Shown in pieces: positions 26,971 through 39,964 of a DNA stretch of 64,000 nucleotides. The position numbers and the translations under genes are program-made. Where the stretch lies: the NCBI RefSeq assembly GCF_007655135.1, contig NC_045128.1, forward strand, positions 31,590,811 through 31,654,810, written 5' to 3'. Under the pieces are notes generated by a model. It saw nothing but the letters and a program-made list of their open reading frames with translations. It was not told the origin of the DNA and made no database searches. The number at the start of each line of letters is the position of its first letter. Position 1 is the stretch's first letter. This DNA comes from Punica granatum (lineage: Eukaryota > Streptophyta > Magnoliopsida > Myrtales > Lythraceae).

Positions 26971-29394
26971 TTATATTCCTTTCCTTTTTCTATGTAGGAT
27001 ATAATGCAGTAGCACACAATCTTATTTGTCAATAAAAAAAGTGCAAGTTCAATATGCATAGTGCATCCCATTATTAGTTATTTTATTCTACGGGTGTCAT
27101 GAACCTTTTTTGTAATAAAAAAAATTAACAACCTCTCTTAAAATTGAAAAAATAAAATCATTATCAAAATTTTCTTTTAACTATTAAAGATGCGGTCGAA
27201 ATTGACAAGGAAGGGTGAGAGAGTTCAAAAACTGTATTTTTCATGGAAGACAATGAAATTAGTACTAGTTAATTTCACTTTTTCCTCGATTTCACTTTAC
27301 ATTTGATTCTACGACGTGTTTGAGTAGGGAAAACGGCTTGTCTTGCACGTAGTCAAACCGGACTTGAAATGATTGTATCGAAATTAAATCATTGTTTCCT
27401 ACTAAAATGTGAATTTGTCAAGAAGAGCACAATCATCAAGAGCTCCATAAAGAAGTAAAAGGCCAATAATTGAACAACCTCGATGAACGAATAATTCCTT
27501 ATTTAGTAAATATTTTAATCTGGATGAATGAATTATATCAAGAGACGGGAGAAAATGGTGGTGATCTGATGTATGTGGACGTGATGCTGTCCGCATTCGT
27601 CCAAGTCGAGCTTTTAACGGACGACGGGCGGCTTCGACTCGTCCACGCTGTCATTCGCTGTCACGTGCGTCTAGTCAATGCTAATGGAGCTATTGGTTAG
27701 GCCAAATTTGAAATTGGGTCCCTAAAGTTTTCATAGCGTCTCAAATTGCCCCTTATTGTTTTAATTATCTCAATATAATTTATATTTACGTTTGAGCCAT
27801 GAATACGGTCAATCGCCATTACAACGATTGCAATCTTAGTAAGAATATAGGCTGTCCATTTGTCTTTTTCACTGAAAAGAATCTCGTAGCGTATCTGAAA
27901 AATACCTTGAGTTGGTTCGTTGCGATAATTATGCTGTCATTAGAAAAAAAATTCATGCCAGTGAGAATTGATTCTCATTGTCCAAGAGTTAAAAGAGAAC
28001 CCTCAAATTAGGGAGAAAATGCCAATTTTGCTTTTCCTTTTATAAGAAAGCCACTACATGTGTATATTAATGTACAGTACAAAAGTGTGGCCCCGTGATT
28101 TCAATATGAAGTTGGAAGTGTCCCATCTGATCCTGTCCTAATGTTGAGAAGACTGATCCACTTGTTACGATGGGATGTTATTAATTTCGAAAATTTTACG
28201 ATTTATGTAATTATTCATGAAGCTTTCATGACAATAGGATTGGTAATGGGTTCACTCCTAAATGATGATCCAACCGTCGTGAATACTTCATGAAATGTAG
28301 ACGCAGGTGCAGATGCAATTTTTTTCTCATATATTATGATCACGTCTGACGTGGCTGAAAATTTATATCATATCTACTTCTCTTACTTGAGCACCGACCC
28401 CTTCTTATATTCAATTTCAGCACTCGCTTTTAACACTTTCTCATCACGAAGCCTTAATGCACGGATAGCTAAAGATGAAAAGACAATCCTTGTCTACATA
28501 AGTATAAAGGAATATTGCTCGATAGTCGGTGATCCGTCAATAAGAGGGGATGACGAGGATTCCTGGCTTAAGGATCCAGAAAAGGAGGGTTCCTGGAAAC
28601 ATCGGTAAAATATATACTCGAACAACTATTCGGATGGTCCAAGACCCCTGCCTCGGCATCTTGGCCACAAACCTCACGGAGTGATGCATTGATGCATTAA
28701 GACCAGACATCAAAAGATGAGGCTAACTGTTGTACCGAACTTTCACAATAAAAAACACCAGCGAATCCCGATTTCAACTGAGAATTGCCGAGGAAGTTGC
28801 TGTGGGGGACCAACTTAGGGGTTAATGGACAACATTAAATAATAAAAGAACACTATTGAATTTTTATTGAGTTTAAGCTCATTTTCACTGAAAAACTCAA
28901 GCTCATAAGTGATGATACCCAAATATCATATAAACCTATGGATATTCATTTATTTTTTTCATGTGACCAGTTTATATATGGCGAATCTCAGCTCCGAGTC
29001 ATTATGCTGGCTTTGAATAAGGCAACAACTTCCCGAGCAATAAAACCGTAACTAGATCACGGAGCTAACCTATATCCAACCTCATCTAAATTACCACAGA
29101 GAACAAAGGACAGCATTCACATGCAAAGAACATCTCAAAAAATTATCTACAGAAAATGTAGGTGCTTTCTTTGATATATATTGAAGAGGTGAGACGTTTG
29201 CGTACATGACATATCATACTTCTAATGATATATTAGCAGTCCTCTTTTTTTTTTTCCCTAGTTTCCTGCCGGAGACTCAATCCATTCAGATCAAGCTAAT
29301 CGATCAGGATCCAATAGGGTATCACCCCTTGCCTGTTTAAACTTGGTCAAAGGATGAAATAGCAAATTTGTCATAATAATGGTTAGTGGAATAC
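26971..29394. other. Intergenic region between SULTR4 and MTP11
   Basis: No gene is supported. A slightly GC-richer patch near 27560-27700 contains a TCACGTG core (about 27660) that could belong to an upstream regulatory region of SULTR4. The ORF at 28336-28608 (90 codons) matches no family I know. The 3' UTR of MTP11 presumably lies in the last few hundred bases. Confidence 0.4.
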
Positions 29395-30375
29395 CTAAGC
29401 GTGAGCATGAGCATGCTCGGGCTTGTGGGAGAACTCATAATCAAGGTGGACAAAAGCACGCTCGATCTCAGGCAGGAGCTCAAGTTTCTCCTGCAAGTGC
29501 TCTCCAATGTCATGGGCCTCCTGCAGGGGCATATCTGCTGGCAGGACGATGTCAACCTCGACAAAGTAGTGGGACCCAAAAGTGTATGCTCGGACAGTGT
29601 CAATGTGCCTTATGGCCTTGTGATGGTTCCAGCACAGGTAAGTGAGCTTCTGCAGGTACTCAGGAGCGGCCGATTTCCCCACCAAGGAATTCACATTCTC
29701 CAAGACAGTAAGGGACCAGGTCCGGATCGTGTATAGTGCGAGCTGCAATCAATACAACAGTTCTCATAAGTAGGAGAAACTTCCGTTTTTCTTGGTTGAA
29801 GACCCCCCCAAAAATCAGATTTAGAACTGAAACTGCATAGAGATAATAACACTCGAGAGTTGAGAAGATGTCTCTTCACCGAGTTATATTGTATAAATTA
29901 AATGCAGTTGTCCCGCTATGATTGGATTGTGTGACTCAACCAGAGTTGCAATTATGGGAAGACAGGCTAATTCAGCGTTCAAAGCATTAGCTTCAATTAT
30001 AAATTCTCAACCTCGCCAGAATTTGGAATTTTAAACTAATGCTTTGCAATTGTTTCAAAGTTTTATGCCCATAAAGAGAACAAGTTTAAGGAGAATTCAA
30101 CTGTCATTGTAAGTGTCTGATCCATATAACGTCCCAAAAATTCCACATCATGTAAATACGACCACACAAACTCATGAGCCTATTTGTCACCTCACATTAC
30201 TCATGTACACACCATAACAACTCAATTAGATTGATAAGAATCTTTCATTCCACCGAAACACCTAACTATTTGGCACACAATCTGTATCACTATTGTGCAA
30301 GGCAAATGATGCAGATGCATGTCCTTCCATGTCGCACTATCTTCACTCTAAGAATGAACACATGTGAACATTTGT

Positions 30376-30423
<48 letters not shown>

Positions 30424-33120
30424 CACATACGATAATAGCTCCAACAGGATCCATCCAGTCATCAAAATAATTAGCCAGCAGAGCAGCAACGAGACCAATG
30501 ATGTTGGTGACAACATCAAAGAAATGATCCTGAGCATAAGCCTTGACAATCTCATTCGCGAAGGACCGGCAGTAGAGAACCAGGAGAAATTTAACTAGAG
30601 TCACAGACAGCATGATGCCAACAAGCCATCGTTCTTGCTCTTTGTTCAGACTAAATTCAGCATCCTAAAGGACAAGAAAGAATCAAATAAGAAAGCTCAG
30701 GCATTGCCACGTTGGCAAATTCAGATAAGTGACACGAATTAAAAAGAAAAAATTAGAAAGAACAAAGTCAATTTCATCATAAAGGTAACTTCTACGTACA
30801 TCAGATAATAGCTGGCGCATTGACTCCAAGATGATTTGCAGTCCCAAAGTTGCCATGACAGAGGCAAAAACAAGAATTCCCTGTGAAGCATTTTAAACTT
30901 CAATATCAGTATTACGAAACACTTTCTGATTAACACAAACAAAAGGGTCACAACTCTAGCCGTACTGCCTCTATGTTAACAACAATGACATCCTGAGGAA
31001 AGAACATTTTACCATGCGCTGTGAGTCTAACACTTCCTACAACATTTTGGTAAAATAGCAAAAAATTAAAATCGAACTAAGAAGTCATAAGGCGTGTGAC
31101 TATGGAGCAGCACTAGAAAGGTTTGTTCTATTTTCCGAAGAATTATATGTTGAGTTGCATAAACAAACACAACACAATGCCGCTATTTTGGGTAAGACAT
31201 ACCAGTGGCTGCATACGTTTTTTTCCTATGGGATACTGATAGGGGTTTGGGGTCTGCATTGAGAATGCAGTAAACCACAGGATGAAGCCAGACAGAAGAT
31301 CAAGAAGTGAGTCCAGTGTTGATGCAATGATGGCTAATGATCCACTCCTGATGGACGCATAAACTTTGGCAGCAAAAAGAACCATATTTGCAATATTTGA
31401 TATCCTAATAGCAAAAGTTTCACTGTTTGCCAACTTCTCTCGTTCCTCCTGTAAAAAAAGAGAAATTCCCTTCAGTCCAGGACATGATAAGTCAGGCACT
31501 TCCACATCATCAAATGATGCCAGACTTAATTGGCAGAATGGAGCATCAATAGCACAACATCACCTTTGACATTCCAGGAATAAAACCACGCTCCGTCAAA
31601 GCGTCCATTTCATTAAAACCTTCAAGCATTTCTACCTGCTGTTGATAATACTCAGCCACTGTATCTTCAGGACCTATGAGACATCAAACATAACCAGATC
31701 AGCTTCTTGAAAATTATTTTCCTGTAACTCGTAGGTAAAATAATTGACAACAGCATAATCAACAAGGTTCTTCATCTCCTTTAACTCGTAACGTAAATGG
31801 TAAGGATGATCCATAGAATTAGATCAAGTTAGACAAGATGGGTCAATCATTGCACTCTAATATTTATCCTCCCATAATCCTTGATGTAAAATAAAATTGA
31901 CAGCTACGATTGGCTAAAGATAGCAACCAGGTCAATTATTTGACTCTGATATTAACCCTCATGTACTCCTGGAGGGCTGAGAGACGACCTTTGTTAGAAA
32001 GGCAGATGGAAGCTCTGTTTATACATCAGAAACAAAGCATACACGAAGCAGAGGTACAAACAGGAAACTCATTAGCAATAACAGTGATTTAAGGAAAGCT
32101 GGAATACTTCTCCATATCTGTACTTTCCTTTTTGCAAGAATTTGGATACCTACCAAATACTACCTGTCTCACTTATAATTCATCGCCAGACTTACAATCC
32201 ACCGCTAAGCGTATAAAACCATTCTCCAATATGATTACAAACTTACTACTGATATTTTGACGAAGGCAATGAAAAAGTGAAATCTCGAATTTGATGCCAA
32301 CCCATGCTCAAATAGAAGAACAGCAACAAACAAGAATGATTGCAGAAAGCAACCAAGGCTACTTAACCTCGTACGACCTTTGAATAAACTTGATGTGTTC
32401 GAAATGAGAGAGGAAAAGTGCCAGTTCGAGGGAAAGCAAACTGAAGCCGAGAGAGTTATAAGGGAGCTTATAAACAAACATAGAAAGAATAACGATGAAA
32501 AACCAAAGGAACAAAAGAATGGCTCTCATTTAAAGCAAATCCAAAAACAGAATATTTCCGCTTAGGATAAAGCTAAAACAATTGCAGAAAAAAGCAAGCA
32601 AAACAGACCACTGCCGCAGCATCATTCAGTCCCTAAACGCTTCTGATACAGACTATGGAAAGGACTCTACCGGCCTATGTTCCAAAGGCGCAGCGTACAT
32701 TAGGCAAAAAGGCCAATAACCAATGGAGCAGCATGAAGCGTACAATTAGATGCTCCTACGCTCGGACAACATCGCTCGACAAGTCAAATATAAGTATCGC
32801 AGCATCCAGAGCTTCAGTAACGATAGGTCGATCGGTCATCCAAGCGAACCGGATTCTCAGTAACTCCATGTATTAACAAGCACAAACGCACTGCCAAGAA
32901 ATTATGCACAGAGAAAGCGAGAGCAAGAGCGAGAGACACAGAGAGAGATACCTAAAACGCCAAGGCAATAGTCGTGGAGTCCGCGGGGCTGCTTCATCTG
33001 CTGGTGCTCCGTCGACAAGTTGAAGCCGTCGAAGTTCAGCCGCCAGGAGTGCTCGGCACTGGCCGGCTGAGACAGCAGCTGCATCTCTTCGTCGCGGTTT
33101 CCGGCCACCGGCTCCACCAT
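29395..33120 (-). CDS. MTP11: Manganese transporter of the cation diffusion facilitator family, MTP11 type
   Basis: Mn2+/H+ antiporter. In Arabidopsis MTP11 acts in Golgi or pre-vacuolar compartments for Mn tolerance. Six exons, 33120-32952, 31673-31564, 31448-31203, 30880-30800, 30664-30431 and 29742-29395, join to 395 residues, the size of the Arabidopsis protein. The N-terminal cytosolic region contains [20 protein letters not shown]. The membrane part has the metal-site motifs D139-S-L-L-D143 in TM2 and D248-H-F-F-D252 in TM5, the DxxxD pattern of Mn-CDFs. The C-terminal cytosolic domain has [17 protein letters not shown]. The protein ends in an alternating His-Ala tail (EHAHAHA). The first intron is about 1.3 kb. 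A 39-base GA/CT microsatellite lies beside the donor site of the fifth exon. Subfamily placement is strong because the sequence follows MTP11 almost without gaps. Confidence 0.95.
30381..30419. repeat. (GA)19 microsatellite beside a splice donor in MTP11
   Basis: A run of alternating G and A about 39 bases long. In the sense strand of MTP11 it is a CT run starting about ten bases after the 5' splice site at 30430-30429. Confidence 0.95.
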
Positions 33121-34636
33121 TTTCTCAGTCACTCCGCAGGGAAGGAGAAACAAACTGGGAAGAGAGAAGTGTATGGGGGAAAGTAAAGAGTTCGCTCAGA
33201 AGAAGGTTTTCACACGAGAGCGTCGGATGGGGTCACTAGCCGTAAATTTAGTAGGGAGAGAGAGGCATTTTGGGGAATCCGGAGTGCGGTCGGTATGGCC
33301 ACTGTGACCTGATTCTCTCGAGCCCCCAAAAGGAAGGAAAGCGATTGGATCACTTGTATGAACCCGGTGCATGCACCTTTTTGTAATGAGCCCGCACAAC
33401 TCTCCCGTGGGGGTACATGCGCCGGGTGTATAATGGTAATATCCTGTTGAAGTGTGAGAAGAGGTATCCCAAGGATCTCTATATACGCGCGTAGTGACAC
33501 GCTCCATCTCATTGGGTGCTTAGATATCGTGGCAGGATTAACCAGAAAATTTTGTTGGATTTTCGTTTCTTTTTCTTTTTCAATGGAGAATATCCATATT
33601 CAAGTTCGTGATCGTGAACCGTCCGGAATTGCGGATCAGATTTTTCTTCCCTTTCCTCCAAAATACAGAAATGTTAATTTCACTTCCAGTGCCATACGAA
33701 AATGAAAGTACTAAGATGTATACGAATTGACGGTAATATCGTTTTACATTCATATTCATAAAGAATCTATATATAGTGACATTTTAATAAAAAGTGAAAT
33801 TTCGAGGAAGTGGTGTCTACCTTATCGGATACACTTGGAAGATGACCGGTTGTATATCCAATTCCTGTAAAGTATCAAATAATTTTCGTAACAAATAATG
33901 GAAATTATTGCTAAATAAATAGATTTCTTTATTTATTGATAGAATTTAGGAGGAATAATATTATTACTATGGTTAGTTATAACTGAAAAAATACTCGTTC
34001 TATGTATAGAATAGTTACAACGTAGATTAAAGTGTGACATAATGTATATAAAGAAAAGGACGGTAAACATAGGTTTTGGCCTGAACTAGTTTTTACTAAT
34101 GAAAATCAATTAGTTATATCGATTATAAAGTAAAAGAAAAGAAAATTTAAAAATGGATGGTCTGTCAAAAGGGGAGGAGCACAAAGAGAGAAGCGGGTGA
34201 AGTAAGTGATGGAGAGTAATAGAATTAAATTGGTAATTGGGCATATAATTATATGATGATAGTACTGATGGATAGAATTATTCTGGCGCTTAATCATGAA
34301 TCCGTCTGTTGCAATTTAATTTCGTGCCGATAAACCTTTCTTCATCCTCTCCTAACTCTGTTGTGTGGCTGCTTCTCACAATCCCGAAGGCCGAATGGGA
34401 CAACTCTCGATTCTCAAAGATCTTTTTCATTTCTCCACCCAATTTGTTTTTAATTTTATTCTTATGTTGTTTTTCCTGGGTAACCCAAGAATTGACTCGT
34501 GAAAACCAGTACTCGTAAGGGTCGGTCATTTTCTTAATTTTCAATTTCGGTTCTTGATTATGGGTTTTTAAATTTTTGAACTGTTCAAAGTGTTGTCTCA
34601 AAATTTTATCCGGAAACGGACCCAGCGATCACCCTC
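33121..34636. other. Upstream region of MTP11, no other gene recognised
   Basis: Contains the MTP11 leader and promoter. Several overlapping frames of about 100 codons on the minus strand (33196-33512) have no domain and are not conserved-looking. From 33700 onward the DNA becomes AT-rich. Confidence 0.4.
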
Positions 34637-35691
34637 AGGCTTTGTTTGGATAGCATCTTATAAAAAGGTTATGGAGTGGTGGGCTGGGTTATGGACGAAT
34701 GGGATTGAATGAGTTATAGAGGGGTTTTTTAATTCCCCATAATTTATGTTTGAATAAACTTTATTAAAGGGTGGGATGAGATAGTGTGAAAATTTTAAAA
34801 AGATCTTGACCATTGATTATTTATTATAATATTATTTTAATAGTTAATCTTTTTATCCCTCCTTCACCTTAAATTGATGTGAATAAAATATAAGGATTAT
34901 AAACTATTATAATGGGTTTAATTATCCCTCCTTAACCATCCCCTTTTAAAAATTTTAAAAGCCAAATATGAATTATTACAACCCACCCCCTTTCATAGCC
35001 CTTCAATCCGGGCAAGTACTTACATCTTGTTTCGATAAAAGGTTACTGAGTTTTATGGAAGGATTAAAATAATTCATATTTGGCAATTAAAAGATAGAGA
35101 ATTATGAAGAGTTATAGTGAGATTACTTAACTATCCATAATGCATCAAATTTATATTTTTATTCAATCAATTTGAAGTGATATGAATGGATATGTGGTCA
35201 AAAATCATTTTTAATCCTTATCTTTTCACAAAATTGTAATATTATCCTTTCTATCCATATTACATTCGCCACTCATATATATGCACCTAGATGTATGTAT
35301 ACATATATTAGATATTATAAATCCTTTTCTTTTGTCTATACACTCCTATATTACGTGTGTGTATATATATATAGTCTAAACTCTATGTCTACCTCTATTT
35401 ACCTTGATTTTCACACACATATATACATATGATTATATATATATATTCATTACACATTTACACGACATATATTATATATACCTACATCTATATATTATAA
35501 ATATTATAAAATTTATTATTTATCTTTATTTGAATATTATATTAAATAAATAATATATCTATATTATTTTATCCCATCCTTTCTTCATATTATTCAAATA
35601 TGAATTAGGAAGGATTAAGAGAATCCTTTCGAAACCCACCACAGCTCATCCTTTTTTCGTAAACGATCCTATCCCGTTATCCAAACAAAAT
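34637..35691. mobile_element. Complex fold-back / MITE-like element, about 1 kb
   Basis: The left end reads CTTTGTTTGGATAGCATC and the reverse complement of the right end reads TTTTGTTTGGATAACGGGAT. Internal arms are also related. ATAATTCATATTTGGC occurs near 35070 and CAAATATGAATTATTACAACC near 34963 in opposite orientation. An outward AAATATGAATTAGGAAGGATTAA block lies near 35600. I read this as two related inverted-repeat elements side by side or nested. No transposase is present, so it is non-autonomous. The middle (35280-35480) is rich in ATATAT. Confidence 0.55.
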
Positions 35692-37890
35692 GATGGAGCT
35701 AACTCTGCTGGCACTTACGTGTGGACTTCAGACGACACGTGTACATTGACGATTACGCGACGCGACTGGTGGGGAGAGTGATTTGACGTGGATTTGTGCG
35801 GCGGTGTCCCGATCCTGTGGACCAGTTTAGGCCAAGTCCCAATCCTCCTGACGCAAGCTACTAAGGAGAATTATTATCCTATCCTCGATTGTACCGTAGA
35901 GAAGAACCTACGTGGTTCAACGCCGTTCGATGAGACATGGCACGTTCGCGGAGATAGTGAACTTGCCCGTATGGGATGAGGTCTCTCTCGCTGGATGAGT
36001 CAAGCTAAGGAAGGAGGGAAAGATATGCTGCGTGGGGCCCAGGGACGGGTGGACTGCTGTCTGCTCCAGTGGGCCTTGTGGGCCCGGTGGCTGCTGATAC
36101 TTTTGCATTTCTTTTTTTTTCGATTACAAAAGAGATTATTGAATTTAGTACATTGAAATTAAAATTTTAAATATTTAATAAAAGAGCACGGATAGTTCCA
36201 TTGGATATCAATTTTGAAACTTTTTGATCACCATGCGAGATGTGCACTACTGTACTATTCTCTTTTCGATGCATTTCCTTCCTTTTTTTTTTTATGCCAG
36301 CGACGGGATCCCCTCAGTCCCACGACATGACTCGGGCCCATCTTCTTCAATAAACGGGGAGTGGGGGTAGGTACTCGCGGACTAAGTTTGACGACAAATT
36401 CATGTTAGTCGTGCAACATAATTTTGAGATGTAGACACTACTAAGAAAATGAAGCTGCACTTTGCGCGGATTTGATTGGTTGTCTTAAATGCATGTATGG
36501 TCATGTTCTGGTTGATGACGACGGCAAGAAACAAGATCGTGCTGGAATAATAAATTTGGTCTTTGCAAGACGTGATGGTGGGCAGAGCACACAAAAGGGT
36601 AGGTTTGTAGTTGGCCAGCTGAAACCAAGAATTTATCTTTAGCCTTATTTTTGGATATAAGGGAATTGGACGAAAAGGGAAGGAGGGAAGCAAAGAGAGT
36701 GTATGGCATTTTACCAGAACGTTCACACGTGAAAATACTTTTTTTTTTTTTTATAACTTCTTCTATTTTTTTAATTAACTCGTGAATTTTCCTTTAAAAT
36801 GTGAAACACAGAAATTATCAAAAGAGAAAAAGGAGTAAGGAATAGGTGGCTGTGCCGTGCCGACACCTTCTTTTAGAAGGGCTGGAAAGAGAAAGACACG
36901 TTTCTAATTCTATATAATAAGGGTCAAAAGGAAAAAGAGAGACAATTATATTTTGCAACTTCATCACGCGCGGTAAGAATCGAGCTCAAAACTGTTCTAA
37001 TTCGGACAATAATTTTATAACGTTTAACTGCATTTTCTTTCTCTAGAGATGCTCTGTTCTTTTGCGAGGGAGTAAGAGGCTTATTACGTCTAAGAAATGC
37101 AAATAAAAATAAAAAAGGAAAGTGAGACAAAAAATAAAATTTTTTTTGGGTGATAAATAAAAGATTTGTCTTCTGACGTATGATAAAGTTATATATATAT
37201 ATATATATGATATCCATCAACAATTTGTATTGGCAAAATACTTCGCTAGATTCCCTTTGTTGGAATGTCATCCCCTCCATTCATTCGCGGGACCCATGCG
37301 AGGCCATGCGCGATGGACGATTATAATTCCTATATCATCTAATACTGGGGTCATGATAGACTTTCCGCAATTATTAAGGGTGGAATAATTCGAAACCGTT
37401 CAAAAATTGATTTGCAGATCTTAATGTCCAGAGGCAACTTCTGAAAGCAGCATTGAAAATGTCTGATGTGACCTTGTGGACTTGTTGATTCTGTGTGGGA
37501 TTCAAAGGTGCATGTCGGGTTCTGTCTTTTCTTTTCAATGAAATATAGAAACGGAATGATTCTCAGCAAACATTAATTGAATTCCCGGGCCCAAATTCTC
37601 TTGCAGATTGAGGGAATTCAAGAAATCAAAACAGATTCCTGGCATCCCATTTCATCGGTGATGCATTGAGTCAATCGCTGGTTGACGGACCCATAAATTA
37701 TATTTCGTTACTCTGAGCCATCTAGCCAGTTAAAAAAGGAGCATCCAGCAATTAACTTATTCAACTACTGACTTGATTCACCCAGCTCGTGTAAAATTGT
37801 GCAGAGACAAGAGAATTCATTTTAATGGGCTCGTGGGTCTCGTACTTTAAAGTTGACATATTCCACCGTCATTTTGTTATGACCTACCAT
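35692..37890. other. Intergenic region without a recognised gene
   Basis: Contains an ACGTGTACA-type word near 35739, poly-T runs near 36109-36120 and 36740-36752, and a (TA)n run near 37190-37208. Open frames up to about 118 codons on the minus strand have no recognisable domain. Confidence 0.45.
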
Positions 37891-37894
37891 AATA

Positions 37895-38060
37895 TTTTAA
37901 AATTTAATGAGTCTTAACTAATTCAATTTGAGCCGGATCAATTCACTAAAAGATAAGCTGTCCTAATCAAGAATTTTTACTATTAATAAGACTCGAATTT
38001 AAGATTTTTCTTAAAGGAAAATACGTGCTGAACGGCTTGATCAACTGTTGGTTGGTTCAT
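37895..38060 (-). mobile_element. tRNA-derived SINE, copy 2
   Basis: On the minus strand it has a degenerate A box near 38043 (TTGATCAAGCCGTTC), a B-box-like AAATTCGAGTC near 37999-37989, and a downstream body with GATCCGGCTCAAATTGAATT. It aligns along its length with copy 3 at 39965-40130. It is more diverged than copy 1. Confidence 0.55.
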
Positions 38061-38334
38061 ATTCAGCCGTCTTTGAGAAGCATAGTTTTTACCAAAAGCA
38101 AAAGGGCCATTGCATCACTTCTGCTGCATAAACTTACATACACTACTTTGTACATGTTTTGCAGGCCAAGCCTTAGACCGAGTCCGAGAGAAATCATGGG
38201 CCACAGCAAGAGCAACGACAGATACAACAGTGACTAGCTAGGGTGGTCGTGACCATGATCGAGTCTCATGCAGAGTCAGATCGGATGCATAGCACACTTA
38301 TTTTATTTTTATGTTTTTTCAGAAATTCAGTTTT

Positions 38335-39423
38335 CTATTCTCGGGTATGCGGCAACACGATGTCCTCGCCGTTCTTGGACCCGCACATGATCAGCTGCAT
38401 CAGAACGGCGGAAGCCCTAATCCTCCCACTGGGCCTCTCACCCTCCATAATCTGATTCCTTATGTCAGCCGGCCCACTCAAAGCCTGCTGACGATCTCTG
38501 GAATGTCCAATTTCCATACCCTCCCTCCCCAGCTCTCTGCTTGAATTATTTGAACATGGTGGAGGTGAAATCTCCTCCTTACTAAGCTCCTCGACCTCCT
38601 CCTCGTCTTCCAAAGAATGTACCGGACTAACCTTCCGGCCCTTCTCCTCAGTCTGAGTGGATGCGTTGTTGCTGCCAGTTCTCGCCCCGAGATGTCCCAT
38701 TGTTTTCGCCATGTAGGTCTTGTTGATGTTGAGGTCGTCCAGGGACGTGAAGGACCGGTTCTTGGACCGCCTGAGGACGTCGGAGAACCGGAGGTGTTCG
38801 AGGTCGCCGGAGCTGTTAGTCTCCGAGGAGACAGTGTCAACAGACCGAAAGCTTAGGGACGATTCGAGGAGCCTCGACCCTTTGAGGATGTACTCCTGCC
38901 CGTGGCATGGGTATATGAAGTCGTTCTCGGACAGGTCTTGCCACACGTATCCACTCTTGTATGCCCTAAGGCAAGGCAAGAAACATGCGATCCGATAAAC
39001 TCTCAAAGTTCCTTAACATGCTATGAAATCTCCAGTGTGGTAAATCTGGCATGACATACCTTTTCGAAGACCAAGCATACATATTGGCCATGCCGGCACC
39101 ACGAAGATGATTCAACCGGTTCATCATATCTGAGGCACAGAGACACATATATCAATAAAACCAAAGCTCGAAAGGAAATGCCGGTGTAACTTAATTTTAC
39201 CTCTGAGGTAGAGTCCTTCGGGCGACGAGAGCGGGACTTCGATGAAATGCGGGTGTTCGAGGAGGCCGTTTTGGGAGAGGTAGTAAACAACAGCAACTTT
39301 CCTCTCCGTCTTGTGCTTATGATTCGACTTAGGCTCAACCCATACCTTAGTCCTCTCAGGACTTGAGTCTTGGTACTTCTTAGGAACCCAGACCTCTGCC
39401 TTGTGCCTCGAGTTGATGGACAT
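38335..39423 (-). CDS. SOSEKI family polarity protein (DUF966, DIX-like domain)
   Basis: SOSEKI proteins form DIX-like polymers at cell corners and edges and mark cell polarity in plants. Three exons, 39423-39201, 39129-39060 and 38965-38335, join to 307 residues. The N-terminal DIX-like domain (about residues 38-130) contains KVAVVYYLSQNGLLEHPHFI, LSSPEGLYLRDMMNRLNHLR and YVWQDLSENDFIYPCHGQEY, the typical SOSEKI signatures. The central and C-terminal part is Ser-, Glu- and Arg-rich and probably disordered. A conserved motif RIRASAVLMQLIMCGS lies close to the C-terminus, the region described as important for membrane association and cysteine modification in this family. There is a good TATA box about 160 bases upstream. 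Which SOSEKI number it corresponds to is not decided. Confidence 0.93.
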
Positions 39424-39579
39424 TATATCGACAAAGGAGTGATCGATTGAATGCGATCAGAGCAGCTTCATCGAAGACGATTCTTGATTAAGATTGTTGG
39501 GCCACGAAGAACAGGGTATTATGGAGATAAAATTATGGTGGAAGAGGATAATGCAGAGGAGGGAAGAGAAGAAGTCTGC

Positions 39580-39591
39580 ATATTTATATAG
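39580..39591 (-). promoter_or_regulatory. TATA box of the SOSEKI gene
   Basis: On the minus strand it reads CCTATATAAATA, a near-consensus plant TATA box, about 160 bases upstream of the start codon at 39423. It implies a leader of roughly 125 bases. Confidence 0.6.
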
Positions 39592-39964
39592 GTAAGCTCA
39601 TGATCAGGGTAGGTAAATTAGTCCATCACAGACAGGGTGAGGGTGACATTAATTAAAAAATACTGATTAGAGTAATTAGGCTCTTAGATCGTCTTTGACA
39701 GTGAAACGTACATCATATTTAATATCGATTACCAAGTGTGGGACGAAAGAAGGCTTTTTGGTTTCGGAAAGAAATTATATAGCACGTACCATATATAACA
39801 GTCAATCTAAGAAGTTGGTATGCTGTTAAGAGAAGCTTGGAACTCTACCGAAAAAAAGAGAAGCTTGGAAGACAAATCTAGGTGAAGAAAATAACTTTTA
39901 TCTACGCTACAACTCTTATTTGTTTTGGTTATAAGAGACCATGCTCTATTATAAAAAAAATAAA

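Noticed and set aside
27540..27700. GC-richer patch as a possible exon
   Set aside because: The frame (76 codons from 27470) matches no family, and no flanking exons or splice pattern were found.
33196..33512. Two overlapping minus-strand frames of about 100 codons upstream of MTP11
   Set aside because: They lie in the promoter of MTP11, overlap each other in different frames and resemble no family.
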